The position numbers were made by a program, and so were the translations under genes. Below, in pieces: positions 1 through 12,200 of a stretch of DNA of 49,417 bases. The stretch's first letter is position 1, and every line of letters begins with the position of its first letter. The notes beneath the pieces were generated by a model. It had not been told where the DNA came from, did not search any database, and saw only the letters and a list, made by a program, of their open reading frames with translations. This DNA comes from Phoronis australis (taxonomy: Eukaryota; Phoronida; Phoronidae): NCBI GenBank assembly GCA_002633005.1, contig NMRA01000303.1:134438-183854 (forward strand). Direction: 5' to 3'.

Positions 1-504
1 CAAATCCAATTTCAAGTGTCAAAATCGGAACACGGCGCGTTCGTAACGGAACTATGGCTAAGTATAGAATCTCCCGCGATATCTTAGGCGACCGGCAGCG
101 GCGCTGTGCACTACGACTCCGTTTCCGTCGTCTGCTCCACTGTGCAATGAAGAAAATTTACTTCATTTTTTAAAGAAAATGGAACCTGAGTGACGATGAA
201 AAAACAGAAGCTGCTGGTAAGATGTGAATTTTAATCGAAGCCTTAGTGAATCACTCAGAAACTCGCAATACTCTCTTTGTCAAACCTTATCTTATGACGG
301 TTTCCAAAGCAATCCCTTCATTAGTCGAAAAATGGATTTGGTCTTTTGGGCATTTGAAGATTATTTCAAATACGACAAATTTGTTAAGAATTGATGGCAC
401 AAAATATAAAACGTGTAATAAGCATTACGAAAAGAAGTAGGTTTCGCGCGCAAACGCTGTGTCCCATAAACAAGTAAGTCTTTTAGTATGAGAGATGTAG
501 TTTA
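1..504. other. No recognised feature
   Basis: AT-rich sequence with only a short ORF (246-440). I see no homology or splice structure. Confidence 0.4.
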
Positions 505-573
505 ATCGTGGTGGTGTAGTGGTAACGTACGTGCGCTCTGTCCGCCAGGTCGTGAGTTCGAGTCTTTGATATT
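505..573 (+). repeat. tRNA-like sequence, probable SINE head or tRNA pseudogene
   Basis: Has an A-box-like TGGTGTAGTGG (512-522) and a B-box AGTTCGAGTC (555-564) at tRNA spacing, followed by T-rich sequence. The acceptor ends do not pair, so a working tRNA is unlikely. Internal pol III promoter elements of this kind typify tRNA-derived SINEs. Confidence 0.5.
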
Positions 574-836
574 TGCATTTTTTTTCCTGTTTGACATGTT
601 CTCCGTGTTTTTTTGCCTTTTTTTCTAGGATAATATTTCAGGAATCAAGGAAAATGCTTGATTTTTAGAGGTAAAAACAGAAAAATTTCCTGGGCGGGAG
701 GGGGGCAAACCCCCCTCCCGACCTCCCCCCCATTCGGTGCTATGCGCATCTACAATCGTGGTTCAGTTTGCGTAAATGCTTACAACCGGACAAAATGTTG
801 GGCCCCCCCCCTTGTGATATCCTAGATCCGCCACTG
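574..836 (-). mobile_element. Fragment of a non-autonomous DNA element ending CAGTGGCGGATCTAG
   Basis: T-rich sequence gives way to runs of G and C near 690-735 and 802-811, then CTAGATCCGCCACTG at 822-836. The same terminus ends the 145-bp element at 33489-33633, so this is one end of a related element. The other end is not clear. Confidence 0.45.
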
Positions 837-1494
837 AGTCACTGCCCGCTGTGGGCAAGTGCAGGCATTGACCTCTGCCAATAACTCTGATGGCATTGGA
901 AGTTAAATGTTTCCATTGTAGTGAAGCATTGAGGCTTCACTGATAAATCCGCCTCTTTACTCTGGAGTTAACTTCAGCTGTTTAAACCTTCTATTCAAAA
1001 CCAAAGTTAAGTGCTCCCACTGACTGAAGTTTCGGCAACACCGAATCTTCAGAGCCAGTGGAAAAGGCCTTAAGAATCCAAGATAGCCCAAAAGCTTAAA
1101 CCCCAAAGCAGCCAACTATCACACCATTACACAAAGAACCTTTCTCAGAATGAACTAAAGGCCAGGTAGCTATATTAATTTGGCTGAAAATTTAGTAAGT
1201 TTGGTCTTTTTCCTAAGCATAGAAAAACTAGAGCATCAAATGAACAGATTTTGGGTAAAAGCTGACCTAAAGTAGTGCGAGATGACTGCACAAACTGCTA
1301 TTTAAGAGCTTTATACATTGTTGTGAGTGTCCACAATTTTTCAAAATATTGTTACCCTATAGTTGTTGAACGGAACTTAACATGGCATTCAACATTAATT
1401 TAGTGATGCGTATCTCTGGTATACAGAAAAGTAAAATTTCACTTCTCCCAATATACTGTGTCCTGGTAAGATTTTACGACTAATCAAAGAAAAT
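837..1494. other. No recognised feature
   Basis: Intergenic sequence without open frames or recognisable repeats. Confidence 0.35.
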
Positions 1495-1861
1495 GAGGAT
1501 CTCAACCACACCTACATTGGAAAAACCAAGAGACCGTTCCTTACCAGATTCAAAGAACATCAGAAACTAGACAAACAGCTGTGGGGGACTGGACATTCCA
1601 TCTCCCTTGCATCATCCAAGATCTTAGCCAAACAACAGAATTGGTATGCTCGCAAGTTAAAAGTCCATAAACATCAGCACTCAGTATCCTCTCTTGAACC
1701 GGGACCGAGGCCTGCACTTACCTCCCGTGTATTCGAACATTCTTAATCAGCGAAAGGTGGGAAACTCCTCATTCATTGACAAAGACCTGGCGGACGAGGT
1801 TGAAACATCTGCAACCAATCTACAATGTCTCGAAGTGAGTGATTATCTAAAACTGCAATGA
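1495..1861 (+). pseudogene. Penelope-like retroelement C-terminal GIY-YIG endonuclease remnant
   Basis: Frame from 1495 reads HTYIGKTKRPFLTRFKEH, the YIG-to-EH part of a GIY-YIG nuclease, then GTGHSISLASSKILA and QNWYARKLKVHKHQ. After a +1 shift near 1693 it reads LNRDRGLHLPPVYSNILNQ, the LNRDxGxxLPPVY signature that ends such proteins, and stays open to a TGA at 1859-1861. The first GIY strand and a segment after the EH are missing. No reverse transcriptase is seen upstream. Confidence 0.68.
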
Positions 1862-3819
1862 AAATGGCGAGCAGTAGTCTGCTAGGGTAAAAGAGCATCG
1901 CAACCATAACTTCCGAACCAATACAGGAATCAAAGACGACCAACACCAGATCTATGACGACATTGCTCTTTTTAAGCTCCATCCCAAAATTCCATAAGCA
2001 GTAGTTTATTCCAGCATACTGGCACTTCCCATTATATGGCCTCCCAGTTTTTTAAGGTCTTCTGCAGAGAACGTACAAGTGTGGATGGCATGACGTGAAT
2101 GTAATAGGGGTTACGTGAAGAGCATCATTACCATCAAAAGGACAAGCCAGCCTTCTAATGTCATGTAGTGCTAATGGTGCCAGGTTCTTAACAAACACAA
2201 AATCCTGCTCAAAATCTCATTCAAGTGAACGATGTGTCTGAAAAATGCAGGAATCCAATGAAGTCCCCAAAATGTTTGGTTAAGCACCAGAGATTTTGGG
2301 ATGTAAATTCTTGAAACGCTACCTATTGGGCATATTCCATCACCACCACAGAGGAGATATTTGAAGACGCCTGTAGTTCTCCACTCAAACTATGCGACCA
2401 ACTCAACACTTGAGCCTCTGCTAAGCAACAGTCTAAGTAGCCTTGGGTGATAAATTCTTTTGAGGCTTTACCAGATGGACACAACCAAATACTATAGCAG
2501 CCAATGTTTGAACTTGCAACCTTTGACTTGATTGGCCACCATACTCACTACTAAACCACATGGATAGTAGAATAACATGCACTGAAAGTCTGGGAATATC
2601 ATGCATTGAAATTCTGGATATACCATTCCAGATGGAAGTGAATTGTCCAAATCTCATACAGATGAGTCCTTAGAGACCTTTGCTGTGAACCAGAGACTCG
2701 TTACTCTCAAGTCAAAGTGTCCCATACTGTCTCTTTCAGTCTGAGTCTAGATGTGATAAGTGACTGCTTTTCCTTTGCGCTTGTTCACATTAGGGCAGAT
2801 GTAGTAAAAATGATCACATCTAGATGTCAAACATCATGAAGTATTTTAGTGCCTTGTAGTGACCTTCCTAAATGAGTATGATTAATTTACTCACAATTCG
2901 ACTCATGGCTTGCAGTTTTATGTGACAGAAGGCAAGATCAAATCAAATCCAGGCATGCACTACTGTTTGACTAAATGAGATGTTTAACATCTCCTTCCCA
3001 ACTGACAACAGCCACTACAGGATCTAGAGCAAAGCCTTAGTCTAGAAACCTTCAAGATATTCCACATGATTGGTTATTAAATTGTCACAGCATTTCCAAT
3101 TGATAAACTTGCTCTTTGGTGGTTTCCAGAAAAGATTCACATGACCAGGTACAAGGACACGTTCTTGCTTAACGCCACTGTGGACGTCAAAGGTATCTGA
3201 TGTTGAAGTGTCAAGAGCACAAAAACATCAGGGATAATTTCATAAAAACATGGCCATGGGTCAATTCACACACAGACCTCAATCCTATGAGATAACTTGG
3301 GGATCCATGGGTCATGCTAGTATTTTCTGTCTTTCGAAATGATTCTGGGCAGATTGTGTTTGGTGACCTGGGAAAAATCTGAAGTTGCCACTGTGAGTAT
3401 AAAAGTTGTACTCGTTTAAAAGTTTGTATTGAATTCCAAACTTTAAATTATTAACAGTTTTCCTAGATTCATTACCTTTAATTCACAATTGTTTTGTTTA
3501 TTTCGTGAAATCTGTGCATTTGTCACAGCAGTCAGCCCACATCAAATGTACTTAAGTTACAACATGAAGTAAACAGACGGAAGTCGCAATTGTTCGGTAA
3601 ATATCAGGCAACATCGGTGACAATGACGCCACCAGTGTGTGCAATTGTCTGCGTTCTAAGGCTTGCCCATTTGTGGGAGGAATGGAGTTGGAGTATGAAT
3701 TTACATTCATGGGGAGATATTGGAGATGTAGCCGTAAGATACTGAGAATGAGCATGTTACAACCATGACCTTTTTTAGTTGACAAATTTTATGACGAGTA
3801 AGCAACCGGAGATATTTCA
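1862..3819. other. Intergenic, no supported gene
   Basis: Only short ORFs on either strand. No splice-joined homology was found. Confidence 0.35.
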
Positions 3820-3896
3820 TTTGGTGACCTGGGATTTTCAGTTCTGGCGACCTCAGATTTCTGCCAGGTCGACAAATGCGATTTGGCATTAATCTA
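3820..3896 (-). repeat. Decayed copy of the GCGACCTGG repeat family
   Basis: Contains gacctggGATTTtcag, ctggcgacct and TCGTCGAGC in the same order as the repeat at 45665-45796. Its GCCCTG terminus is not retained here. Confidence 0.4.
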
Positions 3897-5103
3897 ATCG
3901 TCGAGCAATATAATATGTATGGTTTCGTCTGCTACCTCAGCAAGTTACGCCATTAGTGATTGATGTAAATAATTAATACATAAACCCAAAGTTGGGATCT
4001 GTATTCTCTCAATATGCTAAACTAACTCATCACTAACAATGTTTTGATCACTGTCATAAGCTTTGATCAGCTGCTCTACCTGAGAAAAAAATCAAGTGAA
4101 GTTAATTGCGCTCCTCAGCCAGATGCCAATTATTCTTTTGCTGTTGCCTCAGAGTCTTATACTGATTATCTCCTCTGCTACTGTTACATATAACACAACT
4201 CTCCATGTAATTGTTTCCCCTTATTAGCATGGTGGTGTTTCCAGTTAAGCCATCTTAGTGAATCAATACAATTATTTATGCGCCAATGACATGGAGTGTG
4301 CTTCTGAAGTGTTGTGTTCATCCCACCTAATGAACAGAGTTTGATTTGGTGACCTGCAAGTAGTTGTTCAGCAAGAATTGATTTGTTTGTGAGTCACGCA
4401 CACGTAATGTCTAACGTGTGCTCATCAACAGCTTCTGCCTTAGGTGGGCCTGTGAAGGATGTTGGGCTCGAGAGCAGGAGAGGTGCTTGTAATTCTCCGT
4501 TTGATCAAAAAAATGAATAGTTCATCAACACAGGCTGTGGAGAACACTGCAGTGTTATGCAGGGGTTCACCACGGATTTCAAAAATAGGGTGTCCAAAAT
4601 GTGTTTCACAATATCTCAAGAGTGTCCACGACTAATGACATGTGACTCTGTTTCCATGTCATATTGCTGACATAGTTTGTTAAATGTTACTGTGGAGACA
4701 AGGGGCTGCAAAAAAGTTCATTGTGTCTTATACCATATCTTAACTCTTTCATTCTGCACAAGCCAGTAAGCTCCCAGGGCTACTATTATCAAGTTACAAG
4801 AGACATCAATGCAGTGTTTACTTGGATATTTTAAATAGTAGGACGTCTTAATGCTGAACAGGGTGTCACTGAACAAGGGCGTCCCAACTAGGGTGTCTAA
4901 ATTTGAGTCAGGGTGTCCATTTGGATGCCCTGGGCAGACGCCCACTAGATGACTGCCTGGTATCATGGTAGCCATAATAGTAATAAATTATTAGATTATA
5001 CCAGTATGAAAATGGATGTCGTTTGTGAAGGAAAGATATCATATGCTTTACGGTGGATGTCACCTTTGTTCGCATTAGAAACGTGGTGTAAGAGAGGATA
5101 TTC
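3897..5103. other. Intergenic, no supported gene
   Basis: A repeated phrase 'gggtgtc' occurs near 4588, 4860 and 4911. Nothing else is recognisable. Confidence 0.3.
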
Positions 5104-5489
5104 AAGGTACCTAAACTACACAGTAAACGGACTGATTAACACGGGCACGGACACATGAACACGACTCACGGACCTGCAAACACGATCCACGCACCCAAAT
5201 ACACGGGACACGGACTCATATTCACGAGGAAACACGATTAACAGACCGCCAAACATGGGTCACGGACTCATTGGCTTTCTGGGTCAGCTGACGTCTTCAT
5301 TTTGTCCTTAATCCGTGTTTGGCGGTCCGTTAACCGTGTTTCCTCGTGAATAGGAGTCCGTGTCCCGTGTATTTGGGTGCGTGGATAGTGTTTTGTGAGT
5401 CTGTTCCTGTGTTTGTGATTCAGTGGACGGTGTTTGCAGGTCCGTGAGTCGTGTTTATGAGTCCGTTGACCATGTAGTTTAGGTACTTT
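5104..5489. mobile_element. 386-bp foldback (long inverted repeat) element
   Basis: The left arm begins aaggtacctaaactac and the right arm ends gtagtttaggtacttt. The arms stay complementary with gaps for about 165-190 bp each, including shared blocks such as cgactcacggacctgcaaac and acgcacccaaatacacggga. The spacer near 5275-5310 is short. Both arms are dense in CACGGA-type hexamers. No coding sequence; it looks like a hairpin-type MITE. Confidence 0.82.
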
Positions 5490-5884
5490 GATATTGAGCT
5501 GCCTGCCCCGACAAGGCCAAAGACACCACTAAGTCATAAATTCCTTCTTGATTGCATGTTTCCACACCTGTCTGATAACAAAATTACATTGATAGCAGAT
5601 CTATATTTATTAGCTCAAATGTCACACCATGAACCAAGGTAGACTGATTACGTGAACACTGCCTAGTTGCAAATTCAGTTTTGGCTACAAGGATGCTGCA
5701 GTTTGAGATACTGTAGTCATTATTTCAAGTTCCCCTGTCTGCCAACAACATCAAAAACCTTAAAGCGGTAAAATATGCTAATTCCATCACAAAAAACTTT
5801 TGATTTAGACAACTAATTGGTCTCAAACTGTTCCTTATTCACACAGATGATTTAAAGGATTTAGCTCAAAATTGCAGGAGACCA
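5490..5884. other. Intergenic, no supported feature
   Basis: AT-rich sequence with no recognised element. Confidence 0.3.
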
Positions 5885-6284
5885 GGGCCCGGTCTCTAAT
5901 CTTTGAACTCGAAACGAACTCGAAACTATTTTTGGCAATTTCTCTGCTCCTTTTGTGCGAACTTAAGATAATTGGTTATCAGACTGTGCTCAAATACATT
6001 ATAGTTTATGCATAGGAGTTTCTAGTTCAAGTTTGCCCTTGAAGACCCTTATATTTGTGCTACAAACTCGAGTAAAAACTCGAAACTTCGAGTTCAAACT
6101 CGAACTTATTGCTTTAATATTGGGTTTACAAACTGTGAACTAAGGGCAATAAATTATCTACGTAAGTTATTGTGTACTCGAGCATAGAATAATAGACACT
6201 CATCTTGAGTTCGCCCAGAAGAGTAGAAAATGCCAAACCTAATTTCGAGTTCCATTTCGAGTAAAATGATTGGAGACCGGGCCC
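5885..6284. mobile_element. 400-bp MITE, family A copy 1 (TIR GGGCCCGGTCTCYAATC)
   Basis: Bounded by GGGCCCGGTCTCTAATC and, inverted, GGGCCCGGTCTCCAATC (16 of 17 match). The interior repeats AACTCGAAA / TTCGAGTT in both orientations. No open reading frame, so non-autonomous. Two more copies lie in ATIC introns. No clear target duplication was found. Confidence 0.8.
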
Positions 6285-8939
6285 AGGTTCTTCAAGTTGG
6301 CTTGTCATCGCCTTCACCAGTCAAGTCAGTTTATTATTCTTGAACCACACTTGGCGTTGAACCAAGGAGTGTACGTAGAATAGAAGAGTTCACTCTGCCA
6401 TCTTGCCATTTGCTGCAATGGTTATTGGTCGAAAAACTAGCCCCCCAAGCAGCGAATAAGCAACACTAATTTAGCGGCGCAGTCCGTGCCATGTAAATAC
6501 TGGTAAATTCACACTTTAATGATGGTCGATGTGCAATAAAATTATTGTGTGATTGAAAATGGGTAAAATACATACACTAACATCCACTTATAAATGAATG
6601 AGAATGAAAATGTGTGTTTTAATCATTAAAGTGTATTTGCTTTCATTCTCTTGAAGCTCCCTTCAAAAGCCATCATAGGTTTTGTTTCATGTTTGAGTTC
6701 TAAATAAGGCAAATTACCATTCCTTATAACTTTTCATACCTCCATGAACTACATAATTTAGTGATCGCTCCTGGGGTTTCAGGAGGAGTTGCCCCCAGGT
6801 GCCAGCAAAAGGGAGGAGTGCAAACCAGGTGGGTGCCAAATGGGTATTGACCCTCCCAGGGGGGTACACAGGAGTGCTAAGCAGGTAAAAACCAATGGGG
6901 TATGCCACCTGAGTGTTGAGCACCTCCCATCGTCACAAATTTTGGTTGTTTCCCTGACCATTGACAGCACGTGCTGAGGTGGTGATAAGATTTGGCCCTC
7001 TTTTTGTACGTGACCCCAAGGACTTTTCCTTGTAATGACTGGTGGCCATCATGTCCCAGTACCATCCTGTGTGTTATCCAATTTTTCGTTTACAAAGTGC
7101 TCCCAGCTCACTGGGCATTTCATGTCTATCCAACAATTTTGAATGTGTTCCCTATCGACTACGCCAAGCTGGTACCAGTGCAGATAATTGGTTTGTGCAA
7201 GTAAGAAGAAGAACACAAGACAATTCATCACTACCATAGCACTGTATTCCATTCTGATGCTCCCTCACATATACTTTTAGTAGACGGACGTTGACAACAA
7301 AGTATCTGCAGAAGGCAGAGCGTAGCCTGTGTAGTAGCCTACACTGCAGACGGCAGCAGCACCGGGACTGTAATCGGCTTGTCTTCCAACCGCGAATTAC
7401 AGAACACACACAACGAAAGACAATGTATAATATTATTGAATAACAAATAATCTTTACTTTTCTGGATCCTTAGGAAACGTAAAAAATGACACGCTTAGGG
7501 TTTTCGTGGATGAATTAGTGCAATCTATGGCACTGCAAAATACGGCCTTCCCCATTGTTTTCATGCTTTCTACTTGACTGTTGCTTATTCACCACTTGGC
7601 GGTATTAGTAGTAGCAATAAACGCGAACTCACAAATGAACTCTCCTATTGTACTACAGTACAACACTCCTTGGTTGAACTACCTCATGCAGTCGCAGGTT
7701 GTATAGTGAACAATGCGATTTTATGTTAGATCTTTTGGCTGTGTCTCAGTGTTCTTTCGCAAACAAGGATAGCAGTAGAGGTCCTTGACTCAACCATATG
7801 TCTCCAGACTTATTCAATACATAAATTGACATTATTAACACCCAACAAATTACTTCAAGTCTGAATATAAAACAGGTCCAGATCAATTTTAGTAGGAGAT
7901 GGTCTAAATCAAATATTGCTTCTTGGACAGAACTTGGGTTTATGGATGCTTTAATTAAAACTAATCACGGAGAAAATAAACAATAACTTCAAAAAATGAA
8001 TGAGAGGACAATAGACTGTAATTATGGTTAGAAGAAATACATGCTTGTTTATCACTGCTATGTTTTAGTCCAAAAAGTAAAGCAAATACCCAGGCAAATA
8101 GGAATGTATGGTCCGAGGAACAATGAGATTGGCTTACTGAAAGTGCAACGATCTGCAAGTGCAAGGAATTACCTGGCCGATTACTGAGAAACACAATTCC
8201 TCTGTCTCGAGGAATTAATCAATTAATTCATACCTGAACTGATCCAACGAGTATTTAAAATTTGATATCGTATCAATGAAAAAGCTTGACAAGCACTAAC
8301 TTAAACGCTCAAGTAGAAAGCGTCTCTTCTTTGAAGCCAACCAACAGCCCCAGATTTTTATGAATGACAGCAAGTCCCAGGATGTGGGACACTTGATCAA
8401 TGAATGAACTCGGATGACTGGCTCCCGATTTCATTCAAACAGTTAGCTTACTTACCACTTTCAATCTGTTTATTCTATTGAAGTGTTGAAATAAGATTCC
8501 ACAAGTAGTTTTTTAACGACTTCATACGCCGATTAAAATTTAATTTGTATTTTCTTGTGTGTTACCTTAACATTTACTTTGCAACCAAGTCTGCAACATC
8601 AGCACGTGGTTAACATTAGTCTGTATTTCATTGGCCGGTCTCTAATTTATGCATGATTTAGGTCAAAGCAGGTGCGTGCACTTTCAAAGGTAGGACACGC
8701 TTTTTAAATGCATATTTTGTTGAAAAAATGTAGATGTCATATATTTCATGATTTTTTTGATTTACTCATGTACAAAAATTTCTATTTTCTGAAGAACCAT
8801 GCTGAATTAAAGTTAAATTTTCCACTTCAATAATGTGATTACTGATCTCAGAACCCCAGTAGAATAGTCCATTTTTGTTTTTCAGAAAAAAGTAATTTTT
8901 AGTAATAATTTAGTTTGAAAATCTTTTAATGAGGTTTTG
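6285..8939. other. Upstream of ALIX, no supported gene
   Basis: Holds a degenerate G-rich duplication of about 63 bp (6800-6925, 'aggagtgc..a.caggt...ccaa.gggtat' twice). Sequence at 7330-7370 with 'agcctgtgtagtagcctaca' looks repetitive. Nothing else is identifiable. Confidence 0.3.
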
Positions 8940-9068
8940 AATAATTGTAAATAATTACAAAGGAGCAACTTAAAGCAATTCTTTGAACGATTCTGTTTTT
9001 TAACTTATTTCAACTGTTTCCACTTCGCCTGACAATTCTCAATTTCTATCGCACCATAACCCACAAAG
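8940..9068 (+). promoter_or_regulatory. Probable 5' UTR / start region of ALIX
   Basis: About 130 AT-rich bases precede the ATG. There is no clear TATA box and no CpG-rich block. The ATG context acaaagATGG is favourable. The transcription start cannot be placed by eye. Confidence 0.35.
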
Positions 9069-9268
9069 ATGGCTGCTTTGGAAGTGCCAGTAAAGAAAAC
9101 TTGGGAAGTGGATTTAATAAAACCTTTGCGAGGTTTCATTCAGACCACGTTCGAAGGGTCTAACCCCGAAGACTACAACCATGCATTAGCTGAATTTAGC
9201 AAATTACGTAACCAGGTGATTTCTAAAGTGCTAGACAAGCACGAATCATCGTTAGACGTTTTGTACCG
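9069..9268 (+). CDS. PDCD6IP: ALIX exon 1 (residues 1-66, start of Bro1 domain)
   Basis: Begins at the ATG of [15 protein letters not shown] and ends in a split Arg codon (CG|G) before GTAAGT. It matches the N-terminal helix region of Bro1 domains. No upstream in-frame coding extension is visible. Confidence 0.95.
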
Positions 9269-12200
9269 GTAAGTAAAAATGGTTTGTTTATCCCGGAAGC
9301 AAACAAATTTGTGACGAATGAGTTCTCTTGCTTTGAGCAATAACGGAACTAGTGCACTGTTTTCTCTCATAGCGACTCATAATCCATTTTGAATATGTTT
9401 ATTACTTAATGTTTAGAAGTTATTGAAGACTTTACGATGTCTAATCTCATCGATGAGTCATTATCAGGAGACATTGACTCGACACTGGCAGCTTGAGAGG
9501 AATTTCACTTTATATTTCAAAGACCACGTATGCCTGAATTTGGAATAGCCGTGTAAACTTGACAAGTTCACTCACGTTGATAAGAAATTGCGCTGCACTA
9601 AAGCAAATCGGATGAACATAATGCAAATTTTAGACAGTCTGTATTGGTTTTTCAACTATTGTTAATCTCACTCAGCTAACAATAATTGATTAACCATTCA
9701 CCAATTCCTCAGATTCTGTGACTCTCAACTACATACCTTGGAATCATAATTAGCTTCTGCAAATAAAATACATATTGTTCAAAAGTATTTCAGGGCCCTT
9801 TAATCCCTCGATTTTGCGGTCATATGTCGGCTCCATTCCCCTTTGAAAATTGTTGAAAAATCACGCGAAATTCTCCTCCAAAAATTTCCCTCAAGTATCA
9901 ACTTCTTCCTTAGTCAGATCAGGAATGGTACTGGGAAAAATTTTGGCGGCATAAAACTGACAGTTCGTTATTCTTTGAGGTTGAGGCCATGCTAGATTCA
10001 AAAAAATTACACGCTTAGCAAAATGTCAGCTCACCAAATACAACTTGGCAAAATTCCCAGGTTGCCAAATGGGAAATGATCTGGCTAAAAGCGGAAAAAT
10101 TCACTTGTGGACAGTGCAATTGCATACTTATGTACATGTTTTCCAGTTCTATTAATTAGGAATCAAGGTAGCACCGTCCTGTGTATCCCGAATTTCTCTG
10201 TTTGGTTAAAGAAAAGCTGCTACTGGACCATTTTCAGGCGCTACCACGGTCATTTCACCTTTGTTTACTTTCTACCAAGGCATATAACAGGAAAATGTTG
10301 TTTACGCATACCTCATAGATGGTCCCTACCGGCTTTTGCAGAACATTTCCGGTTTTCTACTCCCAGTTGTTCTTAGATCAGTGGCGACTGGGATTTTTAC
10401 CAAGTTGCTAGGAAACAAAATTTGAGGTCACGTTAGAGATCTGCAGGTCTCCAAATCAAGCCGTGCAGCATGGCAAGCCAGCTTGTACAGACTGATATCA
10501 ATGTAAATCAATAACAAACTTTCAGCTCTGTTGAAGCCCTGACATTACCTGCAGTTTGACTGATGAACTGTTTTAGAACAATAACCAAAAATTGTTTTTG
10601 TAGTGGACGGTAGGTATACAGCCACTTTAAATAACATCAAGTGGCAAGGTTTTAAAAGGTAATAGTCGGATATAAAGTGCCCACATTTTGAGAACCAGTT
10701 TTCTCCACTGAATAACAGACATCAACTGGTTCTCGAAATGTGGGCACGTTATATCCAACTATTGCCGTATTAGGATGGTCACGGTTCTGTTCAAATGACA
10801 TGTAGTTTTACAACTACAAGGCTCTGTTTTGAACAACCCCCATGATAATCGACAATCGCGGTTCACGACAGTCGCGGGTGACTCCACTTGACTTTCTTGA
10901 TTTAAGAGGTAATTTCTTGCAACAAATATTTAACCTGTTTTCATCAACTTTTAAAACTTGTCCGCAAAATTATGTAGAAAAGATGAGAATTTTATAATCG
11001 CTTTAATAATACAAACATTCGTCAACAAACTGCAACTGAAATAGGCGTGTAATCATTGTACAGTAGTTTTCTAGTTTCTACTAGACTGTAACACTTTTTT
11101 TCTTTTGGACAAAAAATTCTCATATTTTCAAACTTTACATAACTAAGTCGAACTCGTCACGGCAAAATTCAAACTTGATGCAGTGACGAGTCAAAACAGG
11201 ATGTGGAGAACACTGCGGAAAACTGACTAACCAAGTAATGGCCGCGGGCACCTTGTTACCAAATTGCAGTTTGTGTGTTAATGGTTGCAATAGCTATCAC
11301 TCAGGATTGTGCAGGCACAATATTTTTAGTTGGCATTGTTCTTCCACCAAATTACTTTCTTATTGAAGGGAAGATTGCAAATTAGTTATTATTAACATAT
11401 TATTAACATATTATTAACATATTATTTTAGGTACTATGACCAACTTGTTGCCATTGAGTCCAAACTACCTATCGCAGAAAATCAGATCAGGATCACATTC
11501 AAGTGGCAAGATGCCTTCGACAAGGGATCCTTCTTAGCTGGGAAAGCAACATTGGGTAACAGCTTTTGTGTAGATCTTCAAGTGTGATTTTGTTGCGGTA
11601 TTCCCCCTAATAAGCGCCCAGGCCGCTTAAAAAAAGTCATTTCAGGAGGGGGGTGCTAATTATAGCCTAAGCCGGTTGAAATCCGGTCTCTGAAATGGCT
11701 GAAAACTAATAAGCTAGGATTCATCAAATTTACATTCTGTGAGGTATTTGTAACCTATGACAGACTTTCTACAAAATTGTGGTGCATTGCTATCGAGCTT
11801 CATTGTTAAATTACGATCATATTTTAGAAAACTGTGCTGAAATCCCAGGTCAAAAACTTGCCGACTGATGCGTCGCTGCTTCGCAATTGCTGATAGAGCA
11901 ACTTAAATTCTTGAACGAAAATGCAGTTTCGACATAACAAGTTACCTGAAGTCCTAACTAAGTTTTCAAAATAGCGTCCTTATAAGATTTTTAAGTTCTC
12001 ATGGAGTCGGAATTAACTGCATATTAAGTCCAAATCTGCTCTAGATTGTACCCCATAACATGAGAAAAATCTCTGGACGAACACAGTGCGTTGTTGTCAC
12101 GTAACCTTTGTTTTGAAGTTTGTATGCGTGTTGTGTGAGTGAGCGAGCACGTGCGTGTCATCAGAGTTCATTTGCCAGGGTAAACGCAATCTTCTAGGTG

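Larger units (their letters stand above)
9269..11430 (+). other. PDCD6IP: ALIX intron 1
   Basis: GTAAGT...AG intron. Apart from the hairpin element and the AACATATTATT triplication before the acceptor, I see nothing specific. Confidence 0.8.

Noticed and set aside
505-573. Functional tRNA gene
   Set aside because: Internal boxes are present but acceptor and arm pairing is poor.
3160-3340. Possible decayed transposase or RT on the minus strand
   Set aside because: Short suggestive phrases in several frames, but no motif order that I can defend.
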